NCBI GenBank assembly: GCA_903928915.1
Contig: CAIYSL010000015.1
Coordinates: forward strand, 16,620 to 80,619
Source: an uncultured Syntrophobacterales bacterium
Lineage (GTDB): Bacteria > Desulfobacterota > Syntrophia > Syntrophales > UBA5619
Direction: 5' to 3'
DNA: 64,000 bases
In this document: positions 1 through 9,028 of the stretch, in pieces
Layout: each line of letters begins with the position of its first letter
Position numbering within the stretch: the stretch's first letter is position 1
The notes under the pieces: model-generated
The model's database searches: none
Told to the model about the DNA's origin: nothing
The model's input: only the letters and a program-made list of their open reading frames with translations
Position numbers and translations under genes: made by a program

Positions 1-767
1 TCCAGGTCAGGCCGGGCGGCGGCGGCGCGGTCGGCGCGGAGCTGGTTTATCAGGCGAAACCGGATGGATACACCCTTGCCATGGGAAAGGCCAACTGGAG
101 CAGCATCCTGCCGGCGCTGGAAGGGCGGTCGCGGGGTCCGGAGGATATGGAGGCGGTTTGCCGGATCAATTCGGCGTATACGATCTATTTTGTCCAGGCC
201 TCCTCTCCATTCAACAAATTCAAAGATCTCATCGACTACGCCAAGGCCAACCCGGGCAAGTTGAGCTACGGCAACTCGGGTGTCTGGTCCCTGACGGACC
301 TCGAATGGCGCTGGATTGAAATGAAGGCGGGAATCAAGACCCGCAACGTCAACCATGAAGGCGGCGGGGCGAGCATCCTGGCACTCCTGGGGGGACACAT
401 CCAGGTGGCCGCATTCTCGCCGGCTGCGGGACTGCCCCACGTAAAAGGAGGGAAATTACGGCCGCTGGCCTTCGCGGGACCGAAGCGCCATCCTGACCTG
501 CCGAACATCCCCACGCTGATCGAAGAGGGGTATGACACGGGGCTGGACGGAAACTGGCAGGGCATTCTGGCGCCCAAGGGCACCCCCCGGCCGGTGGTGG
601 AAAAGCTCGCCCTTGGCTTCAAGAAGATCACGGAGAACAAGCAGGCGATTGAAGGGATGAAGAAGCTCGGCGAGGAGTTCGGCTACCTGGGCTCCGATGA
701 GTTTGCCAAGTACTGGCGCAAGGATTTCCAAATCTACAAGGACATGGCCAAGATGTTCAAGAAATAG
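1..767 (+). CDS. TctC/Bug-family solute-binding protein (5' end missing)
   Basis: Periplasmic substrate-binding component of a tripartite tricarboxylate transporter. The open frame enters the window already open (codons from base 3), so the start, signal peptide and first lobe are cut off; 254 residues are visible. The first visible residues give the family's G-rich segment followed by the PDGYTL motif, and the central DYAKANPGKLSYGNSG stretch is typical of Bug proteins. The end is intact. tctB follows 30 bases downstream and tctA after that, which is the classical tctCBA order. The substrate (a carboxylate such as citrate, or an aromatic acid) cannot be told from sequence. Confidence 0.93.
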   Translation, partial: QVRPGGGGAVGAELVYQAKPDGYTLAMGKANWSSILPALEGRSRGPEDMEAVCRINSAYTIYFVQASSPFNKFKDLIDYAKANPGKLSYGNSGVWSLTDLEWRWIEMKAGIKTRNVNHEGGGASILALLGGHIQVAAFSPAAGLPHVKGGKLRPLAFAGPKRHPDLPNIPTLIEEGYDTGLDGNWQGILAPKGTPRPVVEKLALGFKKITENKQAIEGMKKLGEEFGYLGSDEFAKYWRKDFQIYKDMAKMFKK

Positions 768-797
768 TCCTCGACCCGCGGTGAGGGAGGGGGAAAC

Positions 798-1262
798 ATG
801 CGGATGCGAACGGACATCATCCAGAGCGTGCTGTTTATTCTGGTCGGAATCGGGGTGGTGGTCGAATCGGTCCGGCTGAAGCTGGGGACGCCGCTGGCGC
901 CGCAGCCGGGTTTTTTCCCCTTTCTGGGCGGCTTGCTGCTGATCGGGCTGTCGCTCATCTTTCTGACGCAGGAATGGCTGCGGCACGGCAGGACCGCTCC
1001 CCCCCCCCAGGAGGGTTTCGGCGAATGGCGTCGGCCGCTGATCCTGGTGGCCGGCATCGGTGCCTACACGGCGGTTCTGGAGTGGCTGGGGTATATCGTC
1101 CCGACCGTCCTGCTCACCGCAGCGATTCTGAGGATCCTGGGGGTTACCTCCCGGAAAAAGCTCGCGCTGGCCAGCCTGGGCCTCTCTATCGGAACGTATT
1201 ATCTGTTTGCGCGCCTCCTCGGCATAGAGTTGCCCGCAGGAATCTTACCGTTCCTCGCGTAA
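798..1262 (+). CDS. TctB-family small membrane subunit of tripartite tricarboxylate transporter
   Basis: A 154-residue hydrophobic protein with about four membrane segments, the size and topology expected of the poorly conserved TctB subunit. A Shine-Dalgarno GAGGGAGGGGG lies just upstream of the ATG. It sits between the binding protein and the large TctA permease, 21 bases before tctA, so it should be co-transcribed and work in the same transporter. Identification rests mainly on position, size and hydrophobicity, because TctB proteins share few invariant residues. Confidence 0.88.
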   Translation: MRMRTDIIQSVLFILVGIGVVVESVRLKLGTPLAPQPGFFPFLGGLLLIGLSLIFLTQEWLRHGRTAPPPQEGFGEWRRPLILVAGIGAYTAVLEWLGYIVPTVLLTAAILRILGVTSRKKLALASLGLSIGTYYLFARLLGIELPAGILPFLA

Positions 1263-1283
1263 CGGAAGTAAGGATTCGGTCGC

Positions 1284-2789
1284 ATGGATTTTCTGGCAAA
1301 CCTCGCCGGCGGTTTTTCCGTTGCGCTGACCCCCGGGAACCTGCTGTATGCCCTGCTTGGGGCCGTGATCGGAACGGCGATCGGGGTGCTGCCGGGCCTG
1401 GGACCGCCCGCCACGATCGCCCTGCTCCTACCGGTGACCTACGGCATGGATGCCACCTCGGCAGTGATCCTGCTGTCGGGGATCTTCTACGGCGCCATGT
1501 ACGGGGGCTCGACCACGTCTATCCTCCTGAACATCCCCGGCGAGGCCTCTTCGGTTGCCACCTGCCTGGACGGCTACCAGATGGCCCGGCAGGGACGGGC
1601 GGGACGCGCCCTGGGAATGTCGGCGATGGGCTCCTTCGTCGGCGCCACGATCAGCATCCTGTTGATGTCGATGGTCGCCCCCGCCCTGGCCGAGCTGGCC
1701 CTGCAGTTCGGGCCTGCGGAGTACACCTCGCTGGTCTTGGTGGGGCTCCTGATGGCCGTCTACCTGGGAGGGGATTCGATCCTCAAGGGGCTGATGATGG
1801 CCGCTCTGGGACTCCTCTTCTCGATGGTCGGGCTCGACCCGATGTTCGGGGTGTCGCGCTTCACCTTCGGGATGATGCGGCTGCTGGACGGGATCGAACT
1901 GGTGGTCGCGGCGATGGGGCTGTTCGGGATTACGGAAGTGCTGTGCAACCTGGAGGCCCCCGAAGTCCGGGACGTCTACAAGGCCTCCCTGAAGGGACTC
2001 CTGCCGACGCGTGAGGATTGGAAACGAAGCTGGCGGTCGGTGCTGCGCGGTTCTGTCCTCGGTTTTTTCATCGGGGTGCTGCCCGGAGGCGGTGCGACAA
2101 TCAGCTCTTTCGTCGCCTATGCCGTGGAGAAGCGATCCTCAAAGCATCCCGAAGAGTTCGGCACGGGGGTGATCGAGGGGGTGGCGGCCCCGGAATCGGC
2201 GAATAACGCCGCATCACAATCCTCTTTCATCCCGCTGTTGACGCTGGGGATCCCCGGTAACGCGACGATCGCCATGATCTACGTGGCCCTGCTGATCCAT
2301 GGCATCCAGCCCGGACCGCTGCTGTTGGCTGATCACCCCAAGCTGTTCTGGGGGGTAATCGCCTCGATGTACATCGGCAACCTGATGCTGCTGGGGCTGA
2401 ACCTGCCTCTGATCGGTCTCTGGGTCCGCCTGCTGAAGGTCCCCTACCACTACATGGCGGTGGTCATCGTCATCATCTGCATCATCGGGGCTTACAGCAT
2501 CAAGAATTCCGCCTTTGACGTGGGGATGATGCTTGCCTTCGGGGTTTTGGGATACTTTCTGCGCAAGGGCGGCTTCCCGGCGGCGCCGCTGGTCCTGGCG
2601 ATCATCCTGGGGGGGCTCTTGGAACGGTCGCTCCAGAAGGCGCTCCAGGGTTCCGGGGCCGACCCGATGATCTTCATCGAAAAGCCGATCTCGGCGGGGC
2701 TCCTGGCCCTCGCGCTTCTGGTGATGCTGATCCCCCTGTTCAAGTGGGGTATGCGGAGGCTCCTGGCCAAGACTGTCGGACGTGTATGA
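1284..2789 (+). CDS. TctA-family permease of tripartite tricarboxylate transporter
   Basis: Large membrane subunit, 501 residues with ten or more hydrophobic segments. The N-terminal [19 protein letters not shown] segment and the later [13 protein letters not shown] repeat match the two signature blocks of the TctA family. It carries out sodium- or proton-coupled uptake of a substrate delivered by the TctC protein. Its stop codon overlaps the ATG of the next gene (ATGA), which suggests translational coupling with an apparently unrelated RNA methyltransferase. Confidence 0.95.
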   Translation: MDFLANLAGGFSVALTPGNLLYALLGAVIGTAIGVLPGLGPPATIALLLPVTYGMDATSAVILLSGIFYGAMYGGSTTSILLNIPGEASSVATCLDGYQMARQGRAGRALGMSAMGSFVGATISILLMSMVAPALAELALQFGPAEYTSLVLVGLLMAVYLGGDSILKGLMMAALGLLFSMVGLDPMFGVSRFTFGMMRLLDGIELVVAAMGLFGITEVLCNLEAPEVRDVYKASLKGLLPTREDWKRSWRSVLRGSVLGFFIGVLPGGGATISSFVAYAVEKRSSKHPEEFGTGVIEGVAAPESANNAASQSSFIPLLTLGIPGNATIAMIYVALLIHGIQPGPLLLADHPKLFWGVIASMYIGNLMLLGLNLPLIGLWVRLLKVPYHYMAVVIVIICIIGAYSIKNSAFDVGMMLAFGVLGYFLRKGGFPAAPLVLAIILGGLLERSLQKALQGSGADPMIFIEKPISAGLLALALLVMLIPLFKWGMRRLLAKTVGRV

Positions 2790-3973
2790 ACCCCTGGACC
2801 GAAACCGCGCCCATCCTCCTCACCTGCCCGAAGGGGATCCCTCCCTGGCTGAGCGCAGAGGTCCGCGCCCTCGGGTATCCCGTCCTTGCCGAAGGCGAGG
2901 CCGCCTGTGAGACCGAGGGCTCCCTCGGCGACACGATGCGGCTCAACCTCCACCTGAGGACCGCCCACCGGGTCCTCTGGCGGCTCGCGGCATTCCGCGC
3001 GGAGGATCCGCAGGGGCTGTATGCAGGAGTCCGGGCGCTCCCCTGGGAGGAGTTCCTCCACGAACGGGGCGAGCACGCCTACCTCTCGGTCACCGCCACG
3101 GCGGATACGCCTTCGATCAGCGACACCCGGTACGTCAACAGGAAGACCAAGGACGCCATCGTCGACAGGTTCGTCGATCGCTGCGGCCTGCGCCCCGACT
3201 CCGGCCCCGCCCGGGACCGGGCGGTGGTTCATGTCTACTGGAAGGGGGGCGAGGTCCACCTCTATCTCGACACCTCGGGCGAACCCCTCTCCCGGCGCGG
3301 CTACCGGAAGATCCCGCTGACCGCGCCGATGCAGGAGACCCTCGCGGCCGCGGTGATCCTCGCGACCGGCTGGAACGGCCGCACCAGCTTCGTCAACCCC
3401 ATGTGCGGCAGCGGAACCCTCGCCATCGAAGCGGCGCTGTTCGCCCAGGGGAAGGCGCCGGGGCTCTTGCGGAGCAACTACGGGTTCATCCACCTCAAGG
3501 GGTTTGACCCGGCGGCCTGGCGGAAGGTCCGGGCTGCGGCGCACGCCGTGCAGCGGGAGACGGCCAGCCGGATCGTGGCCACGGACATCGATCCGCAGGC
3601 CGTCGCCGCGGCCAGGCAGAACGCCCGGACAGCCGGCGTGGAGGCGATGATCGAATTCGCCGCCTGCCCCTTCGCCGCGACGCCGATCCCTGAGCGGAGC
3701 GGGATTGTCGTCCTCAACCCCCCCTACGGCGAGCGGATCGGGGAGCAATCACGGCTGACGGGCCTGTACCGCGAGATCGGCGACTTCTTCAAGAAACGCT
3801 GCGGCGGCTACCAGGGGTACCTCTTCACCGGAAACGCCAGCCTGGGAAAACAGGTGGGACTCCGGACAAAGCGGCGAATCACCTTCTACAACGGCGAGAT
3901 CGAATGCCGGCTGATGGAGTATGAACTGTACGCGGGGACACGGCGGAAGGAAACGGCGCATGGCGGAGCTTAG
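2786..3973 (+). CDS. THUMP-domain class I RNA methyltransferase (RlmL-N/YpsC type)
   Basis: Predicted SAM-dependent methyltransferase acting on rRNA guanine N2, 395 residues. The N-terminal third fits a THUMP RNA-binding domain; the C-terminal part has the SAM site (NPMCGSGTLAIEAA) and the catalytic NPPYGER motif typical of the COG0116 family. I chose the ATG at 2786, which overlaps the tctA stop as ATGA, rather than an upstream in-frame ATG inside tctA. Length fits the stand-alone form, not the long two-domain E. coli RlmKL. The exact target base is not determined from sequence. Confidence 0.9.
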   Translation: MNPWTETAPILLTCPKGIPPWLSAEVRALGYPVLAEGEAACETEGSLGDTMRLNLHLRTAHRVLWRLAAFRAEDPQGLYAGVRALPWEEFLHERGEHAYLSVTATADTPSISDTRYVNRKTKDAIVDRFVDRCGLRPDSGPARDRAVVHVYWKGGEVHLYLDTSGEPLSRRGYRKIPLTAPMQETLAAAVILATGWNGRTSFVNPMCGSGTLAIEAALFAQGKAPGLLRSNYGFIHLKGFDPAAWRKVRAAAHAVQRETASRIVATDIDPQAVAAARQNARTAGVEAMIEFAACPFAATPIPERSGIVVLNPPYGERIGEQSRLTGLYREIGDFFKKRCGGYQGYLFTGNASLGKQVGLRTKRRITFYNGEIECRLMEYELYAGTRRKETAHGGA

Positions 3974-4790
3974 GACAGAACAGGAGAAGGCCGACGCGGC
4001 GCGCCCCATCGGCGTGTTCGATTCCGGGGTCGGCGGCCTGACGGTGGTGCGGGCCCTGATGGAGCGTCTTCCCTTCGAGGAGATCCTCTATTTCGGCGAC
4101 ACGGCGCGCGTCCCCTACGGGGTCAAATCGGTGGAAACGATCACCGGCTACGCCCGGCAGATCACCGAGTTCCTGCTGGGCAGAAAGGTCAAGCTCCTGA
4201 TCATCGCCTGCAACACCATGGCCGCCGTGGCCCGTCCGGCCGTGGCGGAACGCTCGGCGGTTCCCGTCCTGGACGTTATCGACGCCGGGGCGCGGGCCGC
4301 CGTGAACGCCACGCGCTCGAAGACGATCGGCGTGATCGGCACCCCGGCCACGATCAACAGCAACGCCTACGCCCGGGCGATCCACGGGCACGACCGGGAG
4401 GTCCGCGTGTACTCTCAGGCCTGCCCCCTGCTCGTCCCGCTCGTCGAGGAGGGGTGGTTCGACCACCCGGTCACACGCCTGACCGTCCGGGAATACCTGA
4501 AACCGGTCCTTGCCCAGGGGGTCGACACCCTCGTCCTGGGCTGCACCCATTACCCGCTGCTCAAACCACTCCTCCAGGAGGAGGCGGGGGCGGGAATCGC
4601 ACTGATCGATTCCGCCGAGGCGATGGCCGGCATCACGGCGGACCTGCTGGCCTCCTCGGGCCTCGCCACCCCCCGGCGGGCGGCGCCCGGCTACCGGTTT
4701 TTCGTCACCGACGTTCCCTACCGGTTCCAGACGATCGGCGAACAGATCCTCGGCCGGACGCTCCCCGGGGTTGAGATCGTCAGGTGGTAG
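3960..4790 (+). CDS. murI: glutamate racemase
   Basis: Converts L-glutamate to D-glutamate for peptidoglycan. The 276-residue protein has the FDSGVGGLTV N-terminal block, the first catalytic cysteine in IACNT and the second in LGCTHYPLL, so both acid/base cysteines of the cofactor-independent racemase are present. The ATG at 3960 was chosen because it follows a GGAAGGAAA ribosome site and overlaps the end of the methyltransferase gene by 14 bases; the longer frame starting at 3921 would add unrelated residues. Probably co-transcribed with the upstream gene. Confidence 0.95.
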   Translation: MAELRTEQEKADAARPIGVFDSGVGGLTVVRALMERLPFEEILYFGDTARVPYGVKSVETITGYARQITEFLLGRKVKLLIIACNTMAAVARPAVAERSAVPVLDVIDAGARAAVNATRSKTIGVIGTPATINSNAYARAIHGHDREVRVYSQACPLLVPLVEEGWFDHPVTRLTVREYLKPVLAQGVDTLVLGCTHYPLLKPLLQEEAGAGIALIDSAEAMAGITADLLASSGLATPRRAAPGYRFFVTDVPYRFQTIGEQILGRTLPGVEIVRW

Positions 4791-4839
4791 CCCCTGGATC
4801 GGCAGGGGCGGTTATTGTGCGCCGGATGAGTGTAACAGT

Positions 4840-5571
4840 ATGATCGGAAGAGAATTTCTTGAAGAGACGACCTATCCCTACCTCGGCCCGTCGGACCAGG
4901 CGAAGGGGATACCCCAACCGCCGCTCCAGCTAGAGCCGGACCGGGATCGCCAGCTCCTGATCGACCTGCCACCGCCCCAGGAGGCCCCCCGGCTGCAGCT
5001 GCCACTTGCGGCCGCCATCGACCTGCGGACCAGCGTCCGCAGCTACTCGGCCGCGCCGCTCACGATCAGGGAACTCTCCTGGCTGCTCTGGTGTACCCAG
5101 GGGGTCAAGGAGGTGATCCTCCGCCAGGCGACCCTCCGGACCGTCCCCTCGGCGGGCGCCCGCCACGCCCTGGAGACCTACCTGCTGGTCAACCGGGTCG
5201 CCGGCCTCGGGCCTGGTCTGTACCGCTTCATCGCCATCGGCCACCAGCTCCTGGAGATCGACCGGCCGCAGGAGCCAGGTCCCTTCATCCGCGCTGCCTG
5301 CCTGGGGCAAGAGATGGTCACCGACTCGGCCGTCACCTTCATCTGGACCGCTGTGATTAATCGCATGACCTGGCGCTACGGGCAGCGCGGGTACCGGTAC
5401 GTCTTTCTCGACGCGGGGCACGCCTGCCAGAACCTCTACCTCGCCGCCCAGGATGTGGACTGCGGCGTCTGCGCCGTGGCGGCCTTCGACGACGGGGCGA
5501 TGAACCGCATCCTCGGGATCAACCCCGAGGAGCAGTTCACCCTCTATCTGGCCACGCTGGGGAAGCGCTGA
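4840..5571 (+). CDS. SagB/ThcOx-type nitroreductase-family oxidoreductase
   Basis: A 243-residue flavin oxidoreductase of the nitroreductase fold, SagB-type. The supporting features are the LRTSVRSY segment after the N-terminal arm, the PSAGARHALETYLLV core that contacts FMN, and the C-terminal DAGHACQNLYLAA helix. In toxin biosynthesis clusters SagB oxidises azolines to azoles, but no YcaO cyclodehydratase or precursor peptide is nearby, so this is more likely a free-standing housekeeping member of unknown substrate. ATG at 4840 chosen because family N-termini begin close to it; the ribosome site is weak. Confidence 0.85.
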   Translation: MIGREFLEETTYPYLGPSDQAKGIPQPPLQLEPDRDRQLLIDLPPPQEAPRLQLPLAAAIDLRTSVRSYSAAPLTIRELSWLLWCTQGVKEVILRQATLRTVPSAGARHALETYLLVNRVAGLGPGLYRFIAIGHQLLEIDRPQEPGPFIRAACLGQEMVTDSAVTFIWTAVINRMTWRYGQRGYRYVFLDAGHACQNLYLAAQDVDCGVCAVAAFDDGAMNRILGINPEEQFTLYLATLGKR

Positions 5572-5581
5572 GCTTAGCGGG

Positions 5582-6025
5582 CTAGACCTGGCAGGAATCC
5601 GGCCGGATCAACAGCACGGGCACGTGGGAATCGTGCAGCACCCGGAAGGCCACGCTGCCGAACATCAACCGCTTCACCCCGCTGTACCCGTGGGTGGCGA
5701 TGACGATCAGCTCGACCTGTTTCTCCTTGGCGTACTCGGAGATGAGCTGGGCGGCAGGGCCCTGGAGAATCTCTGTCGTTACCTCGATCCCCGCGGCCTG
5801 AAACCGGGCCCGCATCTTCCCCAGGTACTCCTGGGAATTGGCCGTCTGGGCCTTGTAGATGGCGGTCGTATCGGCGCCTTCCAGCAGGGCGCTCGGATGG
5901 ATATCAATCACCGTCAAGATGCAGACATTCTTGACGAAACCTTCTTTTGCCATCCGGATCACGTGCGGCAGCGCACACTCCGCCAGGTCGGAACCATCCA
6001 GGGGGACCAGCACCTTCTGAAACAT
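5582..6025 (-). CDS. universal stress protein (UspA family)
   Basis: A 147-residue single-domain Usp. The N-terminus VLVPLDGSDLAE and the C-terminal ATP-binding pattern THGYSG...GSVAFRVLHDSHVPVLLIR (nucleotide-binding G-2X-G-9X-G-S/T) are both intact, so it should bind ATP. Two tandem ATG codons are present at 6028 and 6025; the second is better spaced from the GGGAGGT ribosome site. It converges on the SagB-type gene, ending 11 bases from it. A minus-strand sigma-70-like promoter lies about 90 bases upstream. Confidence 0.93.
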   Translation of the reverse strand: MFQKVLVPLDGSDLAECALPHVIRMAKEGFVKNVCILTVIDIHPSALLEGADTTAIYKAQTANSQEYLGKMRARFQAAGIEVTTEILQGPAAQLISEYAKEKQVELIVIATHGYSGVKRLMFGSVAFRVLHDSHVPVLLIRPDSCQV

Positions 6026-6113
6026 CATCCACCTCCCTTTCCATCGCGTTTCACGGTAGGAACAGCACCTTCGTTTCCCTTATCCGCGGCTCAACCCGCA
6101 TCGCGTTTAGGCT

Positions 6114-6142
6114 ATGATAATGGTTCGGCAAGCGGTTTTCAA
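6114..6142 (-). promoter_or_regulatory. sigma-70-like promoter of the universal stress gene
   Basis: On the minus strand TTGAAA (6142-6137) and TATCAT (6119-6114) are separated by 17 bases, which gives a 5' leader of about 80 bases for the usp gene. The -10 element covers the only canonical start codons (6114 and 6120, plus strand) available to the neighbouring hemolysin-III frame. Confidence 0.5.
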
Positions 6143-6272
6143 CCTCCCGCGTAAAAAATCTGCGCGCGGCGCCCGGCCCTGCCGCACATTTTCCGCTTGC
6201 TATTTTCGGGCGGCGGGTGGTAAGGGACCGCTCGCCGTTTGTTCGGGCATACCCCGCAGGGAAAGGAACAGG

Positions 6273-6944
6273 ATCATCGTAACGCGCACTTCCGTTTTAA
6301 CCGTACCGCAGCACAGCCCCGCAGAGGAACTGGCCAACAGCATCACCCATGGGATCGGGGCCGTGCTGGCCGTGGGGGCGCTGGGGGTTCTGACCGCCTT
6401 CGCAACCCTCTTCGGCAACGCCTGGCACATCATCAGCTGCAGCATCTTCGGGATCACGCTGATCATGCTGTACACGACCTCAGCGCTGTACCACAGCGTC
6501 CAGCTTCCCCGGGCCAAGGTGGTCCTGCGCGTCCTCGACCGGTCGGCCGTTTTTCTGCTGATCGCGGGAACCTACACCCCCTTCGTGCTGGTGACCGTGC
6601 GCGGACCCTGGGGCTGGTCGATCTTCGCCGTCGTCTGGACGATCGCCCTGCTCGGGGTGATCTTCCAGGTCTCCCTGCTGCGCCGCTGGCCCGTCGCCTC
6701 GGTGGGGCTGTACGTGGGGATGGGGTTCATCATCGTCATTGTCATCAAAGAGCTGCTCGCCTCGCTCAACCCGGCAGGGGTCCTGCTGCTCGTAACCGGG
6801 GGGGCCGTCTACATCCTGGGGCTGCTGTTCTACGGCTGGCGCCGTCTGCCCTATCACCACGCCGTTTGGCACCTCTTCGTCCTGGCCGGCAGTACCCTGC
6901 ACTTCTTCGCGATCCTCCTGTACGTCATTCCCGTGCTGGCGTAG
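6273..6944 (+). CDS. hemolysin III / PAQR-family membrane protein (start probably AUC)
   Basis: Seven-membrane-segment protein of the HlyIII/YqfA family. The EELANSITHGIGA N-terminus, the SALYHS motif after the second helix, and the C-terminal YHHAVWHLFVLAGS carry the conserved Ser/His residues thought to bind zinc. The frame is open from an ATG at 6114, but residues before 6273 are arginine-rich and unlike the family, and no ATG, GTG or TTG lies in frame between 6120 and the conserved region. An AGGGAAAGGA ribosome site ends five bases before ATC at 6273, giving a normal 223-residue protein. The function call is firm; the start is tentative, and 6114 is the outer limit. Confidence 0.85.
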   Translation: MIVTRTSVLTVPQHSPAEELANSITHGIGAVLAVGALGVLTAFATLFGNAWHIISCSIFGITLIMLYTTSALYHSVQLPRAKVVLRVLDRSAVFLLIAGTYTPFVLVTVRGPWGWSIFAVVWTIALLGVIFQVSLLRRWPVASVGLYVGMGFIIVIVIKELLASLNPAGVLLLVTGGAVYILGLLFYGWRRLPYHHAVWHLFVLAGSTLHFFAILLYVIPVLA

Positions 6945-7079
6945 CGGATCGTGTTACCCTATCCAGGCCGAACCCCCTTCGCCGGGAAAGACAGTCATCC
7001 CCGCGCACCATCTCCGCGCCGAACCGTGCCGTGCGGCAGCGGCGACGCAGGACAACAGGCCGTCCGCCGCAAAATCCGC

Positions 7080-7108
7080 TTGACAAGCCATGACCGGCCT
7101 GCTATTCG
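7080..7108 (+). promoter_or_regulatory. candidate promoter of the ilvBN leader
   Basis: A consensus -35 TTGACA (7080-7085) is followed after 17 bases by TATTCG (7103-7108), a weak -10. Transcription would start near 7115, about 28 bases before the leader-peptide ATG. Confidence 0.45.
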
Positions 7109-7142
7109 GCGGCTACATTCACGGGAAAAATCAGGGATGAGC

Positions 7143-7223
7143 ATGCACAACAGCGGCACCGGCCCCGTACAGATCGCGATTAGCGGCGGGATTATTATCC
7201 CCTTCCCTAAAGGGGCTGGGTGA
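7143..7223 (+). CDS. ilvBN attenuator leader peptide, isoleucine-rich, 26 residues
   Basis: Short frame beginning ATG at 7143 after an AGGG ribosome site (7133-7136). The peptide has five isoleucines and one valine, with three consecutive Ile codons ATT ATT ATC at 7191-7199, and ends TGA at 7221-7223. It lies directly before a strong intrinsic terminator and ilvB, the arrangement of amino-acid leader peptides of branched-chain biosynthetic operons. Ribosome stalling at the Ile run would be the sensor of charged tRNA-Ile. An ATG at 7137 is in the same frame but lacks a spaced ribosome site. Confidence 0.72.
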   Translation: MHNSGTGPVQIAISGGIIIPFPKGAG

Positions 7224-7289
7224 TGGTCTGTTCCTGAAATACTGATCGAACAAAAACCGTTACCGAGCCTGGTAACGGTTTTTTTGTTT
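7219..7289 (+). terminator. ilvBN transcription attenuator (terminator plus competing arm)
   Basis: Perfect inverted repeat AACCGTTACC (7255-7264) / GGTAACGGTT (7271-7280), six-base loop, extendable to 13 pairs with flanking A/T, followed by a T tract: a strong rho-independent terminator about 30 bases before ilvB. The segment GGTGATGG (7219-7226), which spans the leader-peptide stop codon, can pair with CCGTTACC (7257-7264) over eight bases counting two G-U pairs, giving the antiterminator. CCCCTT (7199-7204) can in turn pair with AAGGGG downstream to form the protector hairpin. Confidence 0.78.
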
Positions 7290-7319
7290 TGGGGAAAACC
7301 ATAAAGGAGGAAGAATGCC

Positions 7320-9017
7320 ATGCAGCAGAACGGATCGCAGATCCTTTTTCGGGCGTTGCAGGAAGAACAGGTCGACACGCTCTTCGGGTATCCGGGGGGG
7401 TGCGTCATGGATATCTACGACGAGCTGAGCCGCCAGGAGATCCGGCACATCCTCGTGCGGCACGAACAGGGGGCTATCCACGCCGCCGACGGCTACGCCC
7501 GGGCCTCCGGGAGGGTCGGCGTCTGCCTGGTCACCTCGGGGCCCGGTGCGACCAACACGGTGACCGGGATCGCCAACGCCTACATGGATTCGATCCCCGT
7601 GGTCGTCCTCACCGGCCAGGTCCCCACGGCGATGATCGGCAACGACGGGTTCCAGGAGGTGGACATCACCGGCATCACCCGGACCTGCACGAAGCACAAC
7701 TTCCTCGTCCGGCGGATCGACGAGCTGCACCGGACGATCCGGGAGGCCTTCCAGATCGCCCGCTCGGGGCGCCCGGGACCGGTCCTCGTCGACCTCCCCA
7801 AGGACGTGATCCAATCGGTGCTGGAGATGGACGGCCCCCCCGCCCTCGCTGCCGCCGGGAAGGAGCCCGCCGCCGATCTCGACGCCCCCTGCGGTGAGGC
7901 CCTGACGCTGCTTGCGGCGGCCAGGCAGCCGCTCATCCTCGTCGGCGGCGGGGTGATCCTGGGGAAGGCCTCGGCGCCGTTGCGCTCCTTCGCGCGTGCC
8001 GTGCAGATCCCGGTCGTCTCGACCCTGATGGGGCTCGGCGCCTTCCCCGCGAGCGATCCGCTCTGGTGCGGCATGCTGGGGATGCACGGCGCCTACGCCG
8101 CCAACATGGCCGTCAGCCACTGCGACCTGCTCGTGGCAGTGGGGGTGCGGTTCGACGACCGCGCCACATCAAAGGTCGAGGCCTTCGCCCCCCACGCCCG
8201 GATCGTCCACATCGACATCGACCCGGTCTCCATCGACAGGATCGTCCGGGCCGACCTGCCCATCGTCAGCCACTGCGTCCCGGCCCTCGAGACCCTGCGC
8301 AAGCTCGCGGCCGACCGGCGGCCGCCGCGGGCCAAACAGCTCGGCGCCTGGCGCACCAGGATCCGCCAGTGGAAGGCGGAGATGCCGCTTGCCTACAGCC
8401 GCACCGATCACATCAAACCCCAGTACGTCGTCGAGAAGCTCCACCAGCTCACCGGCGGCCGGGCCATCGTCGCCACCGAGGTGGGGCAGAACCAGATGTG
8501 GGCCGCCCAGTTCTACCGGTTCGACGAACCGAACTCCCTCATCACCTCGGGCGGGCTGGGCACGATGGGGTTCGGACTCCCCGCCGCCATCGGGGCCCAG
8601 GTGGCCTGTCCGGACCGCCTCGTGGTGGACGTGGCCGGGGACGGCAGCCTCCAGATGAACATCCAGGAGCTCGGAACGATCGCCCACTACGGCCTTCCCG
8701 TCAAGGTCGTCATCCTGAACAACCTGTACCTCGGGATGATCCGCCAGTGGCAGGAGCTCTTCTACGGGCGGCGCTACTCCCAGTGCGACATGCCCCAGTC
8801 CCCGGACTTCGTGAAGCTCGCCGAGGCCTATGGCATCAGAGGGCTCAGGGCGGTCAAGCCGGCCGAGGTAAAACGGGTGCTCAAGGAAGGGCTGGAGACC
8901 CCCGGGCCGGTGGTGATGGATTTCCACGTGGAGCCCGAGGAGAACGTCTTCCCGATGGTGAAGCCGGGGACGCCGCTCACCCAGATGAACTTCGGCGCCG
9001 TCCGCGCCGTTGCGTGA
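7320..9017 (+). CDS. ilvB: acetolactate synthase large (catalytic) subunit
   Basis: Thiamine-diphosphate enzyme that condenses two pyruvates, or pyruvate with 2-oxobutyrate, in Val/Leu/Ile synthesis. The 565-residue protein shows the N-terminal catalytic glutamate in RHEQGAIHAADGYAR, the central FAD-contact domain, and the C-terminal GDGSLQMN...NN thiamine-diphosphate/magnesium motif. The ribosome site AAGGAGGAAG lies upstream of two ATGs, 7315 and 7320; only the latter is in frame. Followed 11 bases later by its regulatory subunit. Expression should be set by the attenuator upstream. Confidence 0.96.
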   Translation: MQQNGSQILFRALQEEQVDTLFGYPGGCVMDIYDELSRQEIRHILVRHEQGAIHAADGYARASGRVGVCLVTSGPGATNTVTGIANAYMDSIPVVVLTGQVPTAMIGNDGFQEVDITGITRTCTKHNFLVRRIDELHRTIREAFQIARSGRPGPVLVDLPKDVIQSVLEMDGPPALAAAGKEPAADLDAPCGEALTLLAAARQPLILVGGGVILGKASAPLRSFARAVQIPVVSTLMGLGAFPASDPLWCGMLGMHGAYAANMAVSHCDLLVAVGVRFDDRATSKVEAFAPHARIVHIDIDPVSIDRIVRADLPIVSHCVPALETLRKLAADRRPPRAKQLGAWRTRIRQWKAEMPLAYSRTDHIKPQYVVEKLHQLTGGRAIVATEVGQNQMWAAQFYRFDEPNSLITSGGLGTMGFGLPAAIGAQVACPDRLVVDVAGDGSLQMNIQELGTIAHYGLPVKVVILNNLYLGMIRQWQELFYGRRYSQCDMPQSPDFVKLAEAYGIRGLRAVKPAEVKRVLKEGLETPGPVVMDFHVEPEENVFPMVKPGTPLTQMNFGAVRAVA

Positions 9018-9028
9018 AAGGAGCAGTG

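Noticed and set aside
6951..7223. A 90-residue frame before ilvB
   Set aside because: Only its last 26 codons have a ribosome site and sense; the rest is upstream non-coding sequence including the promoter.
8066..9028. Long in-frame extension in front of ilvN
   Set aside because: It overlaps ilvB entirely; the ribosome site and ACT-domain N-terminus fix the start at 9029.
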